A stretch of 64,000 nt of DNA from Nitrospirota bacterium (GCA_030684575.1 JAUXVD010000023.1:186001-250000), one strand, 5' to 3'. Positions 17,921 to 26,333 are shown, counted from the first letter of the stretch. The notes: generated by a model not told the origin, from the letters alone. Program-made: numbers and translations.

Positions 17921-18916
17921 GGACACACGTTTTCCTACGATTTCAATGGCGACCTAACGAGCGTAGTCGATCCCTTGACCACCGCGACCTATAGCTGGAA
18001 TGCCCGGAATAAACTGACTGGCATTTTAGCGACCGGCTTCGCCGCCTCCTTTACCTACGATTCTTTCGGCCGACGCACCGGCAAAACTATCCAGGGAGTC
18101 ACGACGAATTTTGTCTACGATGGGCTCAATCCGGTACAGGAAAAGGCGGGAGCGACGGTCACGGCCAATCTGCTGACCGGCCTCGGCATCGATGAGTTTT
18201 TTGTCCGAACTGATGGGGTTGGGAGTCGAGCGCTTCTCCCCGACGCCCTAGGCTCAACCGTTGCATTGGGAGACAGCACGGGAAGCTTGCAGACCCAGTA
18301 CACCTATGAGCCCTTCGGCCATGCGACCCAGACCGGCCTCGCGAGTACGAGCAGCTACAAATACACGGGACGAGAAGATGATGAGACGGGGTTGGACTAC
18401 TATCGGGCACGGTACTATCATCCGAGGCTGCAGCGGTTTATCAGCGAAGACCCGATTGGGTTTGCGGGAGGAGACTTCAATCTTTACGGATATGTGCGAA
18501 ACAACCCAACACGACGGGTTGACTCTACAGGTCTTAGACCAGGTGCCCCATTCAATTGTGAGAATGACGCCTTGAAAGATGCCTTCGATTATGCATGTAC
18601 GTCTGGGACCGATGTAGAACATGGTGGGTATATATACGTCATGCCCAACGGAGCGTACTCGTATACGTTCGCCAGTGGACCACCGAACTCTGACGTGCCT
18701 GGTACATTGGGGCACGTGAATCCTCCCACTCCGCCACATAGTACGAGAGGAAAACCAACGTCCGTGTTCCACTCGCATCGTTCGAGTGGAAGGTTCGATA
18801 AAGACCGTAGCGATATAGATCAGGGGATACGAAACTATTTATTCCTACCGGAATGCAAGGGGATAGTACGGTGGGATTTTGCTCTTGAAACAGAGATGCC
18901 TGTCAGCTTCAGGTAA
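17921..18916 (+). pseudogene. 5'-truncated Rhs/YD-repeat protein tip with JAMM/DUF4329-like C-terminal domain
   Basis: From 17921 the frame reads YD-repeat sequence (SYDFNGDLTSVVDP, FTYDSFGRRTG) and the conserved Rhs core end: TQYTYEPFGHATQTG, YKYTGREDDETGLDYYRARYYHP, RFISEDPIGFAGG, NLYGYVRNNP. After the core boundary a variable domain of about 130 residues contains GGYIYVMPNGAYSYT and HSHRSSGRFDKDRSDID (18770 onward). That fits the HxH...SxxD metal pattern of JAMM/DUF4329-type toxin tips. The several hundred residues of upstream core are missing, and a TAA stands at 17918. An internal TTG at 17975 could still start translation. Most likely an orphan rhs-CT cassette. Confidence 0.78.
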
Positions 18917-18945
18917 GCCTGCGGCTACTTTAGGAGGAGCGCACC

Positions 18946-19245
18946 ATGGCAAAGTTGACTTGGTTGGCCACGGCAGTGGCAGTTCTCTCGTGTGCCTTAG
19001 CGGCGCCGGTTTGTGCTATAGCCGAGATCTCAGAACAGATCGCCATTGAGTCTGCCCATAAGGCCATAGCCAAATACGGCGTCACGCCATCCCGATGGAC
19101 CTTCTATGTCGAAAAGGATCTCCAAAGGTGGCAAGACATCAAATCCTGGTGGCAGGAGCGCTCTATAAGAGAGAGGCGACTCGGCCTAGAGGATACAGAT
19201 TTTGGGCCTTGGTTGGCGCAAATGGAATCAATGATTGAGGGATAG
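18946..19245 (+). CDS. candidate immunity or exported partner of the Rhs tip, ended by an in-frame TAG
   Basis: AGGAGGAG 6 nt before the ATG is a strong ribosome site, and the gene lies 29 bp after the Rhs tip, the usual place for an immunity gene. It encodes 99 residues: a signal peptide (cleavage near VCAIA-E) and a helical, Trp-rich mature part. The TAG at 19243-19245 is followed in the same frame by 47 more sense codons with protein-like sequence before TAA. The original protein was probably about 147 residues and is now truncated, unless the amber codon is read through. No family was recognised with confidence. Confidence 0.58.
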   Translation: MAKLTWLATAVAVLSCALAAPVCAIAEISEQIAIESAHKAIAKYGVTPSRWTFYVEKDLQRWQDIKSWWQERSIRERRLGLEDTDFGPWLAQMESMIEG

Positions 19246-19389
19246 CGCGTATGGGCCGTTGTCTACAAGCTGACCCTTGCGCCCGGCGAGAAGGCCTTCC
19301 ATCCAAACGCGATGGTATTTGTTGATGCTGACTCCGGCAGTGTTATTGCTCTCATTGAGCCGGAGGGTTCCCCACAGTTTCAAAAATAA
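19246..19389 (+). pseudogene. in-frame continuation of the 18946 gene beyond the amber codon
   Basis: Directly after TAG the same frame continues RVWAVVYKLTLAPGEKAF and ends with MVFVDADSGSVIALIEPEG before TAA at 19387. The VDADSG turn and the VIALIEPEG strand resemble the end of PepSY-like or similar small beta domains; this resemblance is weak. No start codon with a ribosome site is present, so this piece is unlikely to be translated alone. Confidence 0.5.
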
Positions 19390-19398
19390 TTCATTGCA

Positions 19399-19695
19399 CC
19401 GTATTCACCTACAAACTGGGTGATTGCGGACCTCACCAATCCGCTCGGGCAGAAGACCCCCTACACGCCGGACGCCTTGGATCGTATTACGCAACTGACC
19501 GACCTTATCAACAGGAGTATCGCCTTTACCTACGATGCCAACAATAATCTCTTGACTGTCACCGATGCCAAGAGTCAGCAGACGGTCTATACCTATTCGA
19601 GTATGAATCGGGTGAGCACGCGCAAAGATCTGCTGTTCAAGACGGAGACTTACAGCTACGATAACAGGTGCCAGATGTTGCGAAGTGGTTCAATG
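19399..19695 (+). pseudogene. internal Rhs/YD-repeat remnant
   Basis: The plus-strand frame reads YD-repeat sequence: VIADLTNPLGQKTPYTPDAL, RITQLTDL, SIAFTYDANNNLLTVTDAKS, QTVYTYSSMNRVS and TETYSYDNRCQML. It has no beginning, no conserved core end and no C-terminal tip. Homology stops at about 19695, where the toxin-antitoxin module begins on the other strand. It is a second decayed piece of rhs and shows past recombination at this locus. Confidence 0.75.
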
Positions 19696-19709
19696 GCAGG
19701 TGGCGGAGA

Positions 19710-20087
19710 TTATTGGCCGCGCCGAATTCTAATCGTTTCACGATCGATGATGACGAGTGCCCGTGCTAACTCCGTATCGGAAACTGTCTCGAGAAGGCGG
19801 TCGAGCGCATGTTGGGTTTCTTCGATACTCGTCGGCCATACCCGTAACCGGATGATGCCTGCGTGGGAACCAATTGGGAATGACCGTTGGTCTGCGAAAT
19901 CCTCATCGAATGTCAGAATCATGGCCTGCCGCTGCTGTGCCCAGGCGAATATGTCCTCGTCGGAGCGTCCGGAGAGTTCGACGTCTGAGGTATGGTAGAT
20001 GGTCCACTGTGCACGTCGAGCGCGAAGCCAGTAGGCAATTGCGCGGGGGATGTTTTGATCCAGCAGAATGATGAGGGCCTCAGGCAC
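19710..20087 (-). CDS. DUF5615 PIN-like toxin of a toxin-antitoxin pair
   Basis: The 125-residue protein has the PIN-like DUF5615 pattern: ILLDQNIPRAIAYWL at the N-terminus with the first acidic residue, then DVELSGRSDEDIFAWAQQ with acidic residues, ILTFDEDFADQR, and GIIRLRVWP before the last helix. PIN-like proteins are metal-dependent RNases; a toxic RNase role is inferred from the partner. Its start overlaps the end of the DUF433 gene by 8 bp, so the two are translated together. It lies antisense to the decayed rhs region. Confidence 0.85.
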   Translation of the reverse strand: MPEALIILLDQNIPRAIAYWLRARRAQWTIYHTSDVELSGRSDEDIFAWAQQRQAMILTFDEDFADQRSFPIGSHAGIIRLRVWPTSIEETQHALDRLLETVSDTELARALVIIDRETIRIRRGQ

Positions 20088-20304
20088 GGGGAATCACTTT
20101 GTCTTCGTCGATGACCTGGCTGACGTAGTCCAGAGCGGCTACAATATCCTCGCGCGCCAGCTCCGGGTAGGTGTGAAGAATCTGTTCGTGTGTATAGCCA
20201 GCGGCGATGAGCCCGAGGATGTTCATGACCATGATCCGAGTCCCTCGGATACAGGGCTTGCCGCTACAGGTATGCGGATCGATGCTGATTCGTTCGTAGC
20301 GCAT
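20080..20304 (-). CDS. DUF433 antitoxin
   Basis: The 74-residue protein is a textbook DUF433 domain: ISIDPHTCSGKPCIRGTRI followed by the HTH-like NILGLIAAGYTHEQILHTYP and LAREDIVAALDYV. DUF433 proteins are winged-helix-like antitoxins that pair with DUF5615 PIN-like proteins, exactly the arrangement here. It is expected to bind its own promoter in the 20305-20435 interval and to neutralise the downstream toxin. Confidence 0.87.
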   Translation of the reverse strand: MRYERISIDPHTCSGKPCIRGTRIMVMNILGLIAAGYTHEQILHTYPELAREDIVAALDYVSQVIDEDKVIPRA

Positions 20305-20435
20305 TGATGACCCTCCAGATTCTGGCTGCTTGGCTCAAGCCATGCGACCTGGTCATGATAGCAAGCTCCTCTGGGCGGGTCAAAGGATCTTGCCCTCTCT
20401 GATCGATGCGGAGCGCCGTACCGCCTATCCGACCC

Positions 20436-20464
20436 TTGCAAGCCCATTATCAGCCACTTATAAT
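20436..20464 (+). promoter_or_regulatory. sigma70 promoter of ndk
   Basis: TTGCAA (20436-20441) and a perfect TATAAT (20459-20464) are separated by 17 bp. The ndk start lies 53 bp downstream of the -10 box, preceded by GGAGG at 20501. Confidence 0.75.
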
Positions 20465-20517
20465 GCGCGAGTGCTGTTCAATCTATCCTTTAACTGTCTG
20501 GAGGAACCGTAGATCCC

Positions 20518-20937
20518 ATGAGTGAACGAACATTAGCGATTATCAAGCCTGATGCGGTCAAGAAGCATGCGATTGGCGACATTGTTGCCAGCTATGAAAA
20601 GGCCGGTCTGACGCCAGTGGCTATCCGCATGATGCAGTTTTCCAAAGCAACTGCCGAGGGGTTTTATGCCGTGCATAAGGCCCGCCCGTTTTTCGACAGC
20701 CTCTGCACGTTCATGGCGTCGGGCCCGGTCGTGGTGCTGGTCCTGCAAGGTGACAATGCGATCAAGAAGAACCGTGACTTGATGGGTGCGACCGATCCAG
20801 CCAAGGCCGAGGCCGGCACGATCCGCAAGGCGCATGGCGCGAACATTGAATTCAATGCGGTGCATGGATCCGATTCGCCGGAAACCGCCAAGTTTGAGGT
20901 GTCGTATTTCTTCCCCCAAACCGACATTGTCGGCTAG
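20518..20937 (+). CDS. ndk: nucleoside diphosphate kinase
   Basis: Ndk equilibrates nucleoside di- and triphosphates through a phosphohistidine. The 139-residue protein shows [12 protein letters not shown], the GASGP-like segment [20 protein letters not shown] and the active-site NAVHGSDS with His116. Length is normal. A GGAGG ribosome site and a strong promoter support the ATG. A ~125 bp repeat begins at the base after its TAG. Confidence 0.96.
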   Translation: MSERTLAIIKPDAVKKHAIGDIVASYEKAGLTPVAIRMMQFSKATAEGFYAVHKARPFFDSLCTFMASGPVVVLVLQGDNAIKKNRDLMGATDPAKAEAGTIRKAHGANIEFNAVHGSDSPETAKFEVSYFFPQTDIVG

Positions 20938-21062
20938 CAGGAAGCTGAAAACGGCCGCCAGCTTCGTTCTCGGCTCATCGAAATCCTCAACGTACCCCTG
21001 AGGGTACGCCTCCGGTTTCGGCTCGCCTGCAGCCTTGCTGGACGGCCATTTTGAGCTTCCTG
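20938..21062 (+). repeat. ~125 bp intergenic palindromic repeat, copy 2
   Basis: Terminal inverted repeats CAGGAAGCT and AGCTTCCTG bound a 125 bp element that starts at the base following the ndk stop codon. The core shares GCCAGCTTCGTTCTCG, CCTCAACGTACCCCTGAGGG (with its internal hairpin) and CCTTGCTGGACGGCC with copies 1 and 4. Orientation relative to the preceding gene is the same as at hemW and at the permease gene at the right edge. Confidence 0.82.
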
Positions 21063-21088
21063 TCGGAGTGTTCTCCTGTTGGGAATAA

Positions 21089-22495
21089 ATGGTTGTGCGA
21101 TTTTCGGTCCATCATTGGCCGGATGTTGTGAGATGGATTGTGGGCGTTCTGCTCATGGTTCTTTCCGGGTGCGCCGGTCTGGCGCACCAGTTTCCCGCTT
21201 CATCGCCGTCTGTTGCGTCCGGTGCCGATCCGGCATTGGACGCTCAGGCCAAGCTTCTTGAGTCCGCCTATCGGGCCTATGTGCAAGAGCGGTATCCGCT
21301 GGCCGCTATGCGCTTCCAACGATTCGTCGACTCCAATCCCAGCTCTCCCAGGTTGAGTGAAGCGCGCTGGTGGCTCGCACGTTCCCATGAAGCGCGGGGG
21401 GATCTCCCGGCTGCGCTGTCGGTCTATCGCACGGTGGTTGGGGCGGCGCCGCCATCTGTTCCGCTCACCGGCACCTATGCCTTTCATGCGCTCAATCGTC
21501 TCGACACCTTTCGCCGGAGTTTCGGCTCGACCTCTTTATTGGAACGGCGGCAGGTTGCGCTTTGGTTGCCGGACCTGGGCTGGTTCACGACGCCCGATGC
21601 CGGGCTCTGGATTGCGCAGCTGGCCGACGCCGGTGTGACATCGTTGATTCTCGAAGCAGGGGTGGCAAGTTTGATGGGGGTATCTGGTCAAACGACTAAG
21701 GCTCCGGTTGTCGCGGATCGGTTCAAGACGATCGTGCCGATCGCCCATGCCAAGGGGATGGCGGTCTTGGCGTCGCTCGATCTCCATGAGCCTGGATGGA
21801 TGGCGGTGAGTCCTGAGTGGCGTACGGTCATAACCAACGACATGGGCCAGCAGGCCGGTTCTGTCGATATCCTCCAGCCCGATTATCAGCGTGCCGTCGG
21901 GGACGTGGCGCAGGACTTGTTGCGCACCGACATCGATGGGCTGGTGGTGGGGGCGAGGAGGGCCCGGGGGTTCGCCGAAGAATGGAGCCCGATGTCGCGA
22001 CGGATGTTCGAAGGGATGGTTGGCTCTTCTCTTGATAGCCGTGACCAACCGGTCTCGCCGGACGCCTGGCGCTGGGCCGGGTGGAAGACGAGGACCTATC
22101 TCGGGTTTCTTGCGCAACTGACCAGGCAGTTGCGTCAGACGAGACCGGGGTTTGTGACGGCGGTGGCTGTGCATGAGGAGGCGGTGTTCTCTCCGGCAGA
22201 GGCATTGACGGACTATGGAGAAGATCTGCTCGAGGCCAAGCAACGAGGGTTAGATATCATCGTCCAGCCGGAGCCGGTTTCGCCTGAGCGATCGAATGAG
22301 CCAGGGGCCGGGATGGAGCGGGTGCGACAACGATTGGCGCTGACGTCTGGAGGTGAACGGCAACTCTGGATGGGTATGGCCCTGGGTGCTTCGGACCCGG
22401 CCTCGTTGGTCGCAGCGGTGCAAGCCTCCATTGCGGCAACCGTTGGGCAGGCTGGACCTCATCTGCTACTGATGAATGGACCGGCGATTCCTTGA
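21089..22495 (+). CDS. lipoprotein with TPR-like region and PgaB/GHL-like barrel domain
   Basis: A lipobox (LSGC, Cys28) after a hydrophobic signal anchors the 468-residue protein in a membrane. Residues about 50-135 resemble TPR repeats of BamD/YbgF type (AYVQERYPLAAMRFQRFVDSN, then WWLARSHEARGDLPAAL). The rest, from VALWLPDLGWF through DAGVTSLILEA, VPIAHAKGMAVLASLDLHEPGW and DIDGLVVG, looks like the glycosidase-like TIM barrel of the PgaB C-terminal half. That barrel binds or cleaves poly-beta-1,6-GlcNAc. No deacetylase domain is present. A role in exopolysaccharide handling is inferred only. Confidence 0.62.
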   Translation: MVVRFSVHHWPDVVRWIVGVLLMVLSGCAGLAHQFPASSPSVASGADPALDAQAKLLESAYRAYVQERYPLAAMRFQRFVDSNPSSPRLSEARWWLARSHEARGDLPAALSVYRTVVGAAPPSVPLTGTYAFHALNRLDTFRRSFGSTSLLERRQVALWLPDLGWFTTPDAGLWIAQLADAGVTSLILEAGVASLMGVSGQTTKAPVVADRFKTIVPIAHAKGMAVLASLDLHEPGWMAVSPEWRTVITNDMGQQAGSVDILQPDYQRAVGDVAQDLLRTDIDGLVVGARRARGFAEEWSPMSRRMFEGMVGSSLDSRDQPVSPDAWRWAGWKTRTYLGFLAQLTRQLRQTRPGFVTAVAVHEEAVFSPAEALTDYGEDLLEAKQRGLDIIVQPEPVSPERSNEPGAGMERVRQRLALTSGGERQLWMGMALGASDPASLVAAVQASIAATVGQAGPHLLLMNGPAIP

Positions 22496-22522
22496 CAAAA
22501 GAGGCGCAGGACCACTACGATT

Positions 22523-22671
22523 CCGCGACGAAATTCTATAGGTCGCGGCCAAAGGTATGAAGCGACAGGAGGGCCAGGGGCGATCACGTTGCCCGAGTCC
22601 TCCGTGAGACATGTTTGAGTAGGCTGCGGGAAAACCCGGCTCATAGAGAGAAACGGCCGAGTCTTCCGTGA
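22523..22671. other. intergenic signals before gcvH: a 7 bp inverted repeat and a 15 bp direct repeat
   Basis: CCGCGAC (22523-22529) and GTCGCGG (22542-22548) form an inverted repeat without a T-run. CCGAGTC(C/T)TCCGTGA occurs twice, at 22593-22607 and 22657-22671, with one mismatch and 64 bp start to start. The latter could be a paired regulator site for the gcvH operon. The glycine riboswitch consensus was not recognised. Confidence 0.4.
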
Positions 22672-22694
22672 TGGTGTTGGGGCTAGAATAACTT

Positions 22695-22760
22695 CAGGAT
22701 GCTCACACAGGCCAACCAGCAAGGCCGAGAACGACGCTGGTGGGCTGTTTCAACATCCTG
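22695..22760 (-). repeat. internally deleted copy of the intergenic repeat
   Basis: The 66 bp element has terminal repeats CAGGATG/CATCCTG and matches both ends of the family (CCAGCAAGGCC on one side, GAGAACGACGCTGG on the other), but the ~60 bp centre is missing. It ends 14 bp before the gcvH ATG, so it lies in the gcvH 5' leader rather than right after a stop codon. Confidence 0.68.
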
Positions 22761-22774
22761 CTAAAGGAGCGCGC

Positions 22775-23161
22775 ATGATTCCGAAAGACCTCCGGTACCA
22801 CCAAGAACATGAATGGGTGCGCGTGAGCGGCACGCAGGCCACGGTCGGCATCAGTCATTTTGCCCAGGATGCGTTGGGCGACATCGTGTTCATCGATATG
22901 CCGAAGGTCGGCGCCGTCGTGAAGGCGGGTCAGCAGATCGGCGAGGTGGAATCGACCAAGACGACTTCCACGATCTACATACCTGTGAGCGGCACGATTG
23001 CCAAGATCAATGCCGACTTGAAGGATCACCCGGAAGCCGTGAACTCCGATCCCTATGGCAAGGGTTGGATGGTGGTGATCGATCTCTCCAATGCGGGCGA
23101 AGTTGAGGGACTGATGACGGCAGCCCAGTACGAGGCCTTTCTCTCTACGCAAAAACATTGA
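22775..23161 (+). CDS. gcvH: glycine cleavage system H protein (or lipoyl carrier)
   Basis: The 128-residue lipoyl carrier shows the GcvH pattern: RYHQEHEWVRV, VGISHFAQDALGDIVFIDMPKVG and GEVESTKTTSTIYIP with the lipoylated Lys62, followed by NSDPYGKGWMVVI. AAAGGAG precedes the ATG. It is followed 9 bp later by lpdA. No gcvT or gcvP is adjacent, so it may serve glycine cleavage genes elsewhere or another lipoyl-dependent system. Confidence 0.94.
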   Translation: MIPKDLRYHQEHEWVRVSGTQATVGISHFAQDALGDIVFIDMPKVGAVVKAGQQIGEVESTKTTSTIYIPVSGTIAKINADLKDHPEAVNSDPYGKGWMVVIDLSNAGEVEGLMTAAQYEAFLSTQKH

Positions 23162-23170
23162 TTCGTTTTC

Positions 23171-24598
23171 ATGTCTAAGCACATCGTCATTATCGGTGCC
23201 GGACCTGGCGGGTATGTCGCGGCGATTCGCGCAGCCCAGCTGGGCGCCCGCGTCACGGTCATCGAATCCCACGCGCTCGGCGGCGTCTGCTTGAATTGGG
23301 GCTGCATTCCCAGCAAGGCCCTCCTCTCGGTCGTCGAGCTCGGCGACAAAGTCAAAAAATCAGCAGACATGGGCCTGCTCGTTCAAGGTCCGGTCTCGTA
23401 CGATCTTGCGAAGATGGTCGTCCGAAAGAATAAGGTGGTGGCGACGCTCGTGAAGGGCATTGCCACCCTCTTCAAGGCCTGGAATATCGAGCAGGTGCAG
23501 GGGACCGGTTCAATCCGCGACGGGCAGACAGTTACAGTGACTGCAGCCGATGGCGCGACGCGGGACATCCAGGCTGATGCGATTGTGATTGCCACCGGAT
23601 CATCCTGGCCGAATCTGCCGCAGTTCCCCATCGATGGACAGCAGTTGCTCACGAGCCAACATCTCCTGGATCTTGAGTGTATTCCTGCGAGTTTGCTGAT
23701 CGTCGGGGCTGGTGTCGAAGGCTGTGAGTTTGCGGCACTCTATAGCGGCCTTGGAACTGCGGTCACGATCGTGGAATTGATGCCACGGGTCTTATCTCTG
23801 GAAGATGAGGATATCTCCTCGACGATGGAGCGAGAGTTGAAGAAGCGCGGGGTCACGGTCGAGACCGGAACCACGGTAGAGAAATTGGAACGGTCACCGT
23901 TGACTGTCACCGCCCATTTGAAAGACGGCTCGCAGGTTGTGGCGGAGAAGTTGTTGGTATCAGTGGGGCGAGGATTCAATAGCAAAGGCATTGGACTGGA
24001 GCAGGTCGGAGTGCAGGTGGGACGGCGGGGAGAGATCCTCGTGAACGACCGGATGGAAACGACGGTGCCTGGGATCTATGCGATTGGTGACGTGGTCGGC
24101 AAAGTGATGTTGGCGCACGTCGCGTCGGCTCAAGGGAAAGTCGCAGTCGAAAATATCATGGGGCATGAGACAACGGTTCGCTATGACGTGATTCCTGCCG
24201 GAATTTTTACCCTGCCGGAGATCGGTCGCGTAGGTATCACGGAGCAGCAGGCTCGCGAACGAGCCCAGGCTGCTGGACAGAATCCTGACGAGGCGGTGAA
24301 GATCGGTCGATTTCGCTACGCCGGGTTGGGGAAGGCGCAAGCGACAGGGGATACGACTGGCCTGTTCAAGCTCATTGTCGAGGCGTCGAGCGGCAAGATT
24401 CTCGGCGTGCATATCCTTGGGGCCCATGCCGCCGACCTGGTGCATGAAGCGGCCTTGGCGATGCAAGTTGGTGCGACGGTGACGCAGATGGCCGAGATGA
24501 TCCATGCCCATCCCACGTTATCCGAGGGCTTGATGGAAGCAGCTGAAGATGTCGAAGGGAAGGCGATTCATCAGGCGCGAAAGCGGATGCCGTCATGA
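23171..24598 (+). CDS. lpdA: dihydrolipoyl dehydrogenase
   Basis: The flavoprotein reoxidises dihydrolipoamide with NAD+. The 475-residue protein has the FAD-binding GAGPGG, the redox disulfide GGVCLNWGCIPSK (C40, C45), a second dinucleotide fold (GAGVEGCEFA) and GIYAIGDVVG. The dimerisation domain ends with the active-site HAHPTLSEGLMEA, where His and Glu form the catalytic pair. It follows gcvH closely and overlaps the next gene as ATGA, indicating one operon gcvH-lpdA-comEA-tyrS. Confidence 0.95.
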   Translation: MSKHIVIIGAGPGGYVAAIRAAQLGARVTVIESHALGGVCLNWGCIPSKALLSVVELGDKVKKSADMGLLVQGPVSYDLAKMVVRKNKVVATLVKGIATLFKAWNIEQVQGTGSIRDGQTVTVTAADGATRDIQADAIVIATGSSWPNLPQFPIDGQQLLTSQHLLDLECIPASLLIVGAGVEGCEFAALYSGLGTAVTIVELMPRVLSLEDEDISSTMERELKKRGVTVETGTTVEKLERSPLTVTAHLKDGSQVVAEKLLVSVGRGFNSKGIGLEQVGVQVGRRGEILVNDRMETTVPGIYAIGDVVGKVMLAHVASAQGKVAVENIMGHETTVRYDVIPAGIFTLPEIGRVGITEQQARERAQAAGQNPDEAVKIGRFRYAGLGKAQATGDTTGLFKLIVEASSGKILGVHILGAHAADLVHEAALAMQVGATVTQMAEMIHAHPTLSEGLMEAAEDVEGKAIHQARKRMPS

Positions 24599-25071
24599 TG
24601 CAATCCTTTCTTATCAAGCTCGGGATGTTCGCCGCGACGATGGCCGTCGTGTTCTGGATCGGCTGGACCCTGCCGACCTCATTCGATCGGGACCATGATC
24701 TTGCCGCGAAATCGTTCGAAGGGACGTCGTCTGCCGATACGCTCAACCATGGGCCAGTTGCTGCGGTGAGTCTAGCCCCTGCGACCTTGACCCCAGATCC
24801 TCCTGGCATGATTCCCGCGCCGAAACGGTCTCAAAAGGGACTCCTCGATCTGAACCGTGCGACGAAACAGGATTTTGATGGGTTACCTGGGATCGGGCCC
24901 AAGTTGGCTGAGCGGATCATGGCGCATCGGCAATCGGTGGGAGCCTTTCACTCGCTCGACGAATTGCGTGCCGTCAAAGGAATTGGAAAAAAGAAGTTTG
25001 AGCGGATTCGTCCGTTGGTCACGGTGACGCCCGAGGCCTCATCTCTGGACAGAGGGAAGAAAGCGACATGA
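24595..25071 (+). CDS. membrane-anchored helix-hairpin-helix protein (ComEA-like)
   Basis: One N-terminal membrane helix (about residues 8-27) is followed by a Pro/Ala-rich linker and a C-terminal tandem helix-hairpin-helix domain. It reads [30 protein letters not shown], then [21 protein letters not shown], the ComEA DNA-binding signature. ComEA binds incoming DNA during transformation, but similar proteins are widespread in non-competent bacteria. It overlaps lpdA and tyrS by 4 bp each. Confidence 0.82.
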   Translation: MMQSFLIKLGMFAATMAVVFWIGWTLPTSFDRDHDLAAKSFEGTSSADTLNHGPVAAVSLAPATLTPDPPGMIPAPKRSQKGLLDLNRATKQDFDGLPGIGPKLAERIMAHRQSVGAFHSLDELRAVKGIGKKKFERIRPLVTVTPEASSLDRGKKAT

Positions 25072-26279
25072 GTGAACTCTCCCGTCAACTCGATCTGATC
25101 CTCCGCGGAGTGGTGGAGGTCATTCAACGGGCCGAACTTGAATCGAAGCTGACACGTTCCTTGAAAGAGAACCGTCCGCTCCGTGTGAAAGCCGGCTTCG
25201 ATCCGACCGCGCCGGACCTGCACTTGGGCCATACGGTCTTGATCCACAAGCTCAAACATTTTCAGGAGCTGGGGCATCACGTGATCTTCTTGATCGGCGA
25301 CTTCACCGGGATGATCGGCGATCCGACCGGCCAATCCGATACAAGGGTCGCGTTGTCGAAAGAGAAAGTCTTGGAGAATGCGAAGACCTACGAGCGGCAG
25401 ATCTTCAAGATTCTCGACCCGGCCAAGACGCTGGTGGAATTTAACAGCCGGTGGATGGGTACGATGACCGCGGAAGGGTTGATCCACCTGAGTGCGCATA
25501 GCAGCGTGGCGCGGATGCTGGAGCGGGACGATTTTCACAAGCGCTATCACGAGCAGAAGCCGATCAGTATCCATGAGTTCATGTATCCCCTCGTGCAGGG
25601 CTACGATTCCGTGGCGCTCAAGTCCGATATCGAGTTGGGCGGTACCGATCAGAAATTCAATCTGCTGATGGGGCGAGAATTGCAGCGAGATTATGGGCAG
25701 GAACCGCAAGTGGTCATCACGATGCCGCTGCTCGAAGGCACGGACGGCATCAAGAAAATGAGTAAGAGCCAGGGGAACTACATTGCGTTGGAAGATGCAC
25801 CGAACGACATGTTCGGCAAGCTCATGTCTGTCAGCGATGCATTGATGCTTCGGTACTACGAGCTACTCACCACGGAAGACTTGGCCGGCGTGAAGGCCGC
25901 GCATCCGATGGAGGCGAAGCAGGCACTCGCAGCGATGATCGTGGCCCGGTATCACGGAACAGAGGCTGGCCAACAAGCAAGGTTGGCCTTTCAACAGAAA
26001 TTTTCAGAGCGAGAGTTTCCCGCAGAGCCTGACGTGCGCTTGACCCTGACCCTGGACGATTTGCGCGAGGGCCAGACCATCGGCCTGGTCGATCTGGTCG
26101 CCAAGACAGGGTTGGTTCCGAGTAAAAGCGAAGCCAGGCGGCTGATCATCCAGGGCGGGTTAGAGGTCGATGAAGCGAAGCAGAGCGATGCGAATGCCGT
26201 CTTGTCGATCGTGACGGGGAAAACATATCGACTGAAGGTTGGTCGTCGAAAGTTTGCATTGGTTGAATTGAAGGGGTAA
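25068..26279 (+). CDS. tyrS: tyrosyl-tRNA synthetase
   Basis: The 403-residue class Ic synthetase has the first ATP motif HLGH (residues 52-55), the tyrosine and tRNA pocket segments [12 protein letters not shown] and [28 protein letters not shown], the second motif KMSKS at 230-234, and a C-terminal S4 RNA-binding domain ([15 protein letters not shown]). Sequence features resemble the TyrRZ type. ATGA overlap with the ComEA-like gene places it last in the operon. A tRNA gene with its own promoter follows. Confidence 0.95.
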   Translation: MSELSRQLDLILRGVVEVIQRAELESKLTRSLKENRPLRVKAGFDPTAPDLHLGHTVLIHKLKHFQELGHHVIFLIGDFTGMIGDPTGQSDTRVALSKEKVLENAKTYERQIFKILDPAKTLVEFNSRWMGTMTAEGLIHLSAHSSVARMLERDDFHKRYHEQKPISIHEFMYPLVQGYDSVALKSDIELGGTDQKFNLLMGRELQRDYGQEPQVVITMPLLEGTDGIKKMSKSQGNYIALEDAPNDMFGKLMSVSDALMLRYYELLTTEDLAGVKAAHPMEAKQALAAMIVARYHGTEAGQQARLAFQQKFSEREFPAEPDVRLTLTLDDLREGQTIGLVDLVAKTGLVPSKSEARRLIIQGGLEVDEAKQSDANAVLSIVTGKTYRLKVGRRKFALVELKG

Positions 26280-26292
26280 CACAAGGAGTTTC

Positions 26293-26321
26293 TTGACTTG
26301 GCCTAGAGGCCCAGGTAGGAT
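26293..26321 (+). promoter_or_regulatory. strong sigma70 promoter of tRNA-Gly
   Basis: TTGACT (26293-26298) and TAGGAT (26316-26321) are separated by exactly 17 bp; the predicted transcription start falls about 6 bp before the tRNA. Confidence 0.78.
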
Positions 26322-26333
26322 TCGGTGCAGTGA

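Noticed and set aside
17575-17926. Two overlapping minus-strand frames (67 and 78 residues) left of the Rhs tip
   Set aside because: They overlap in different frames and no domain was recognised. One of them might be a decayed gene piece, but this cannot be shown.
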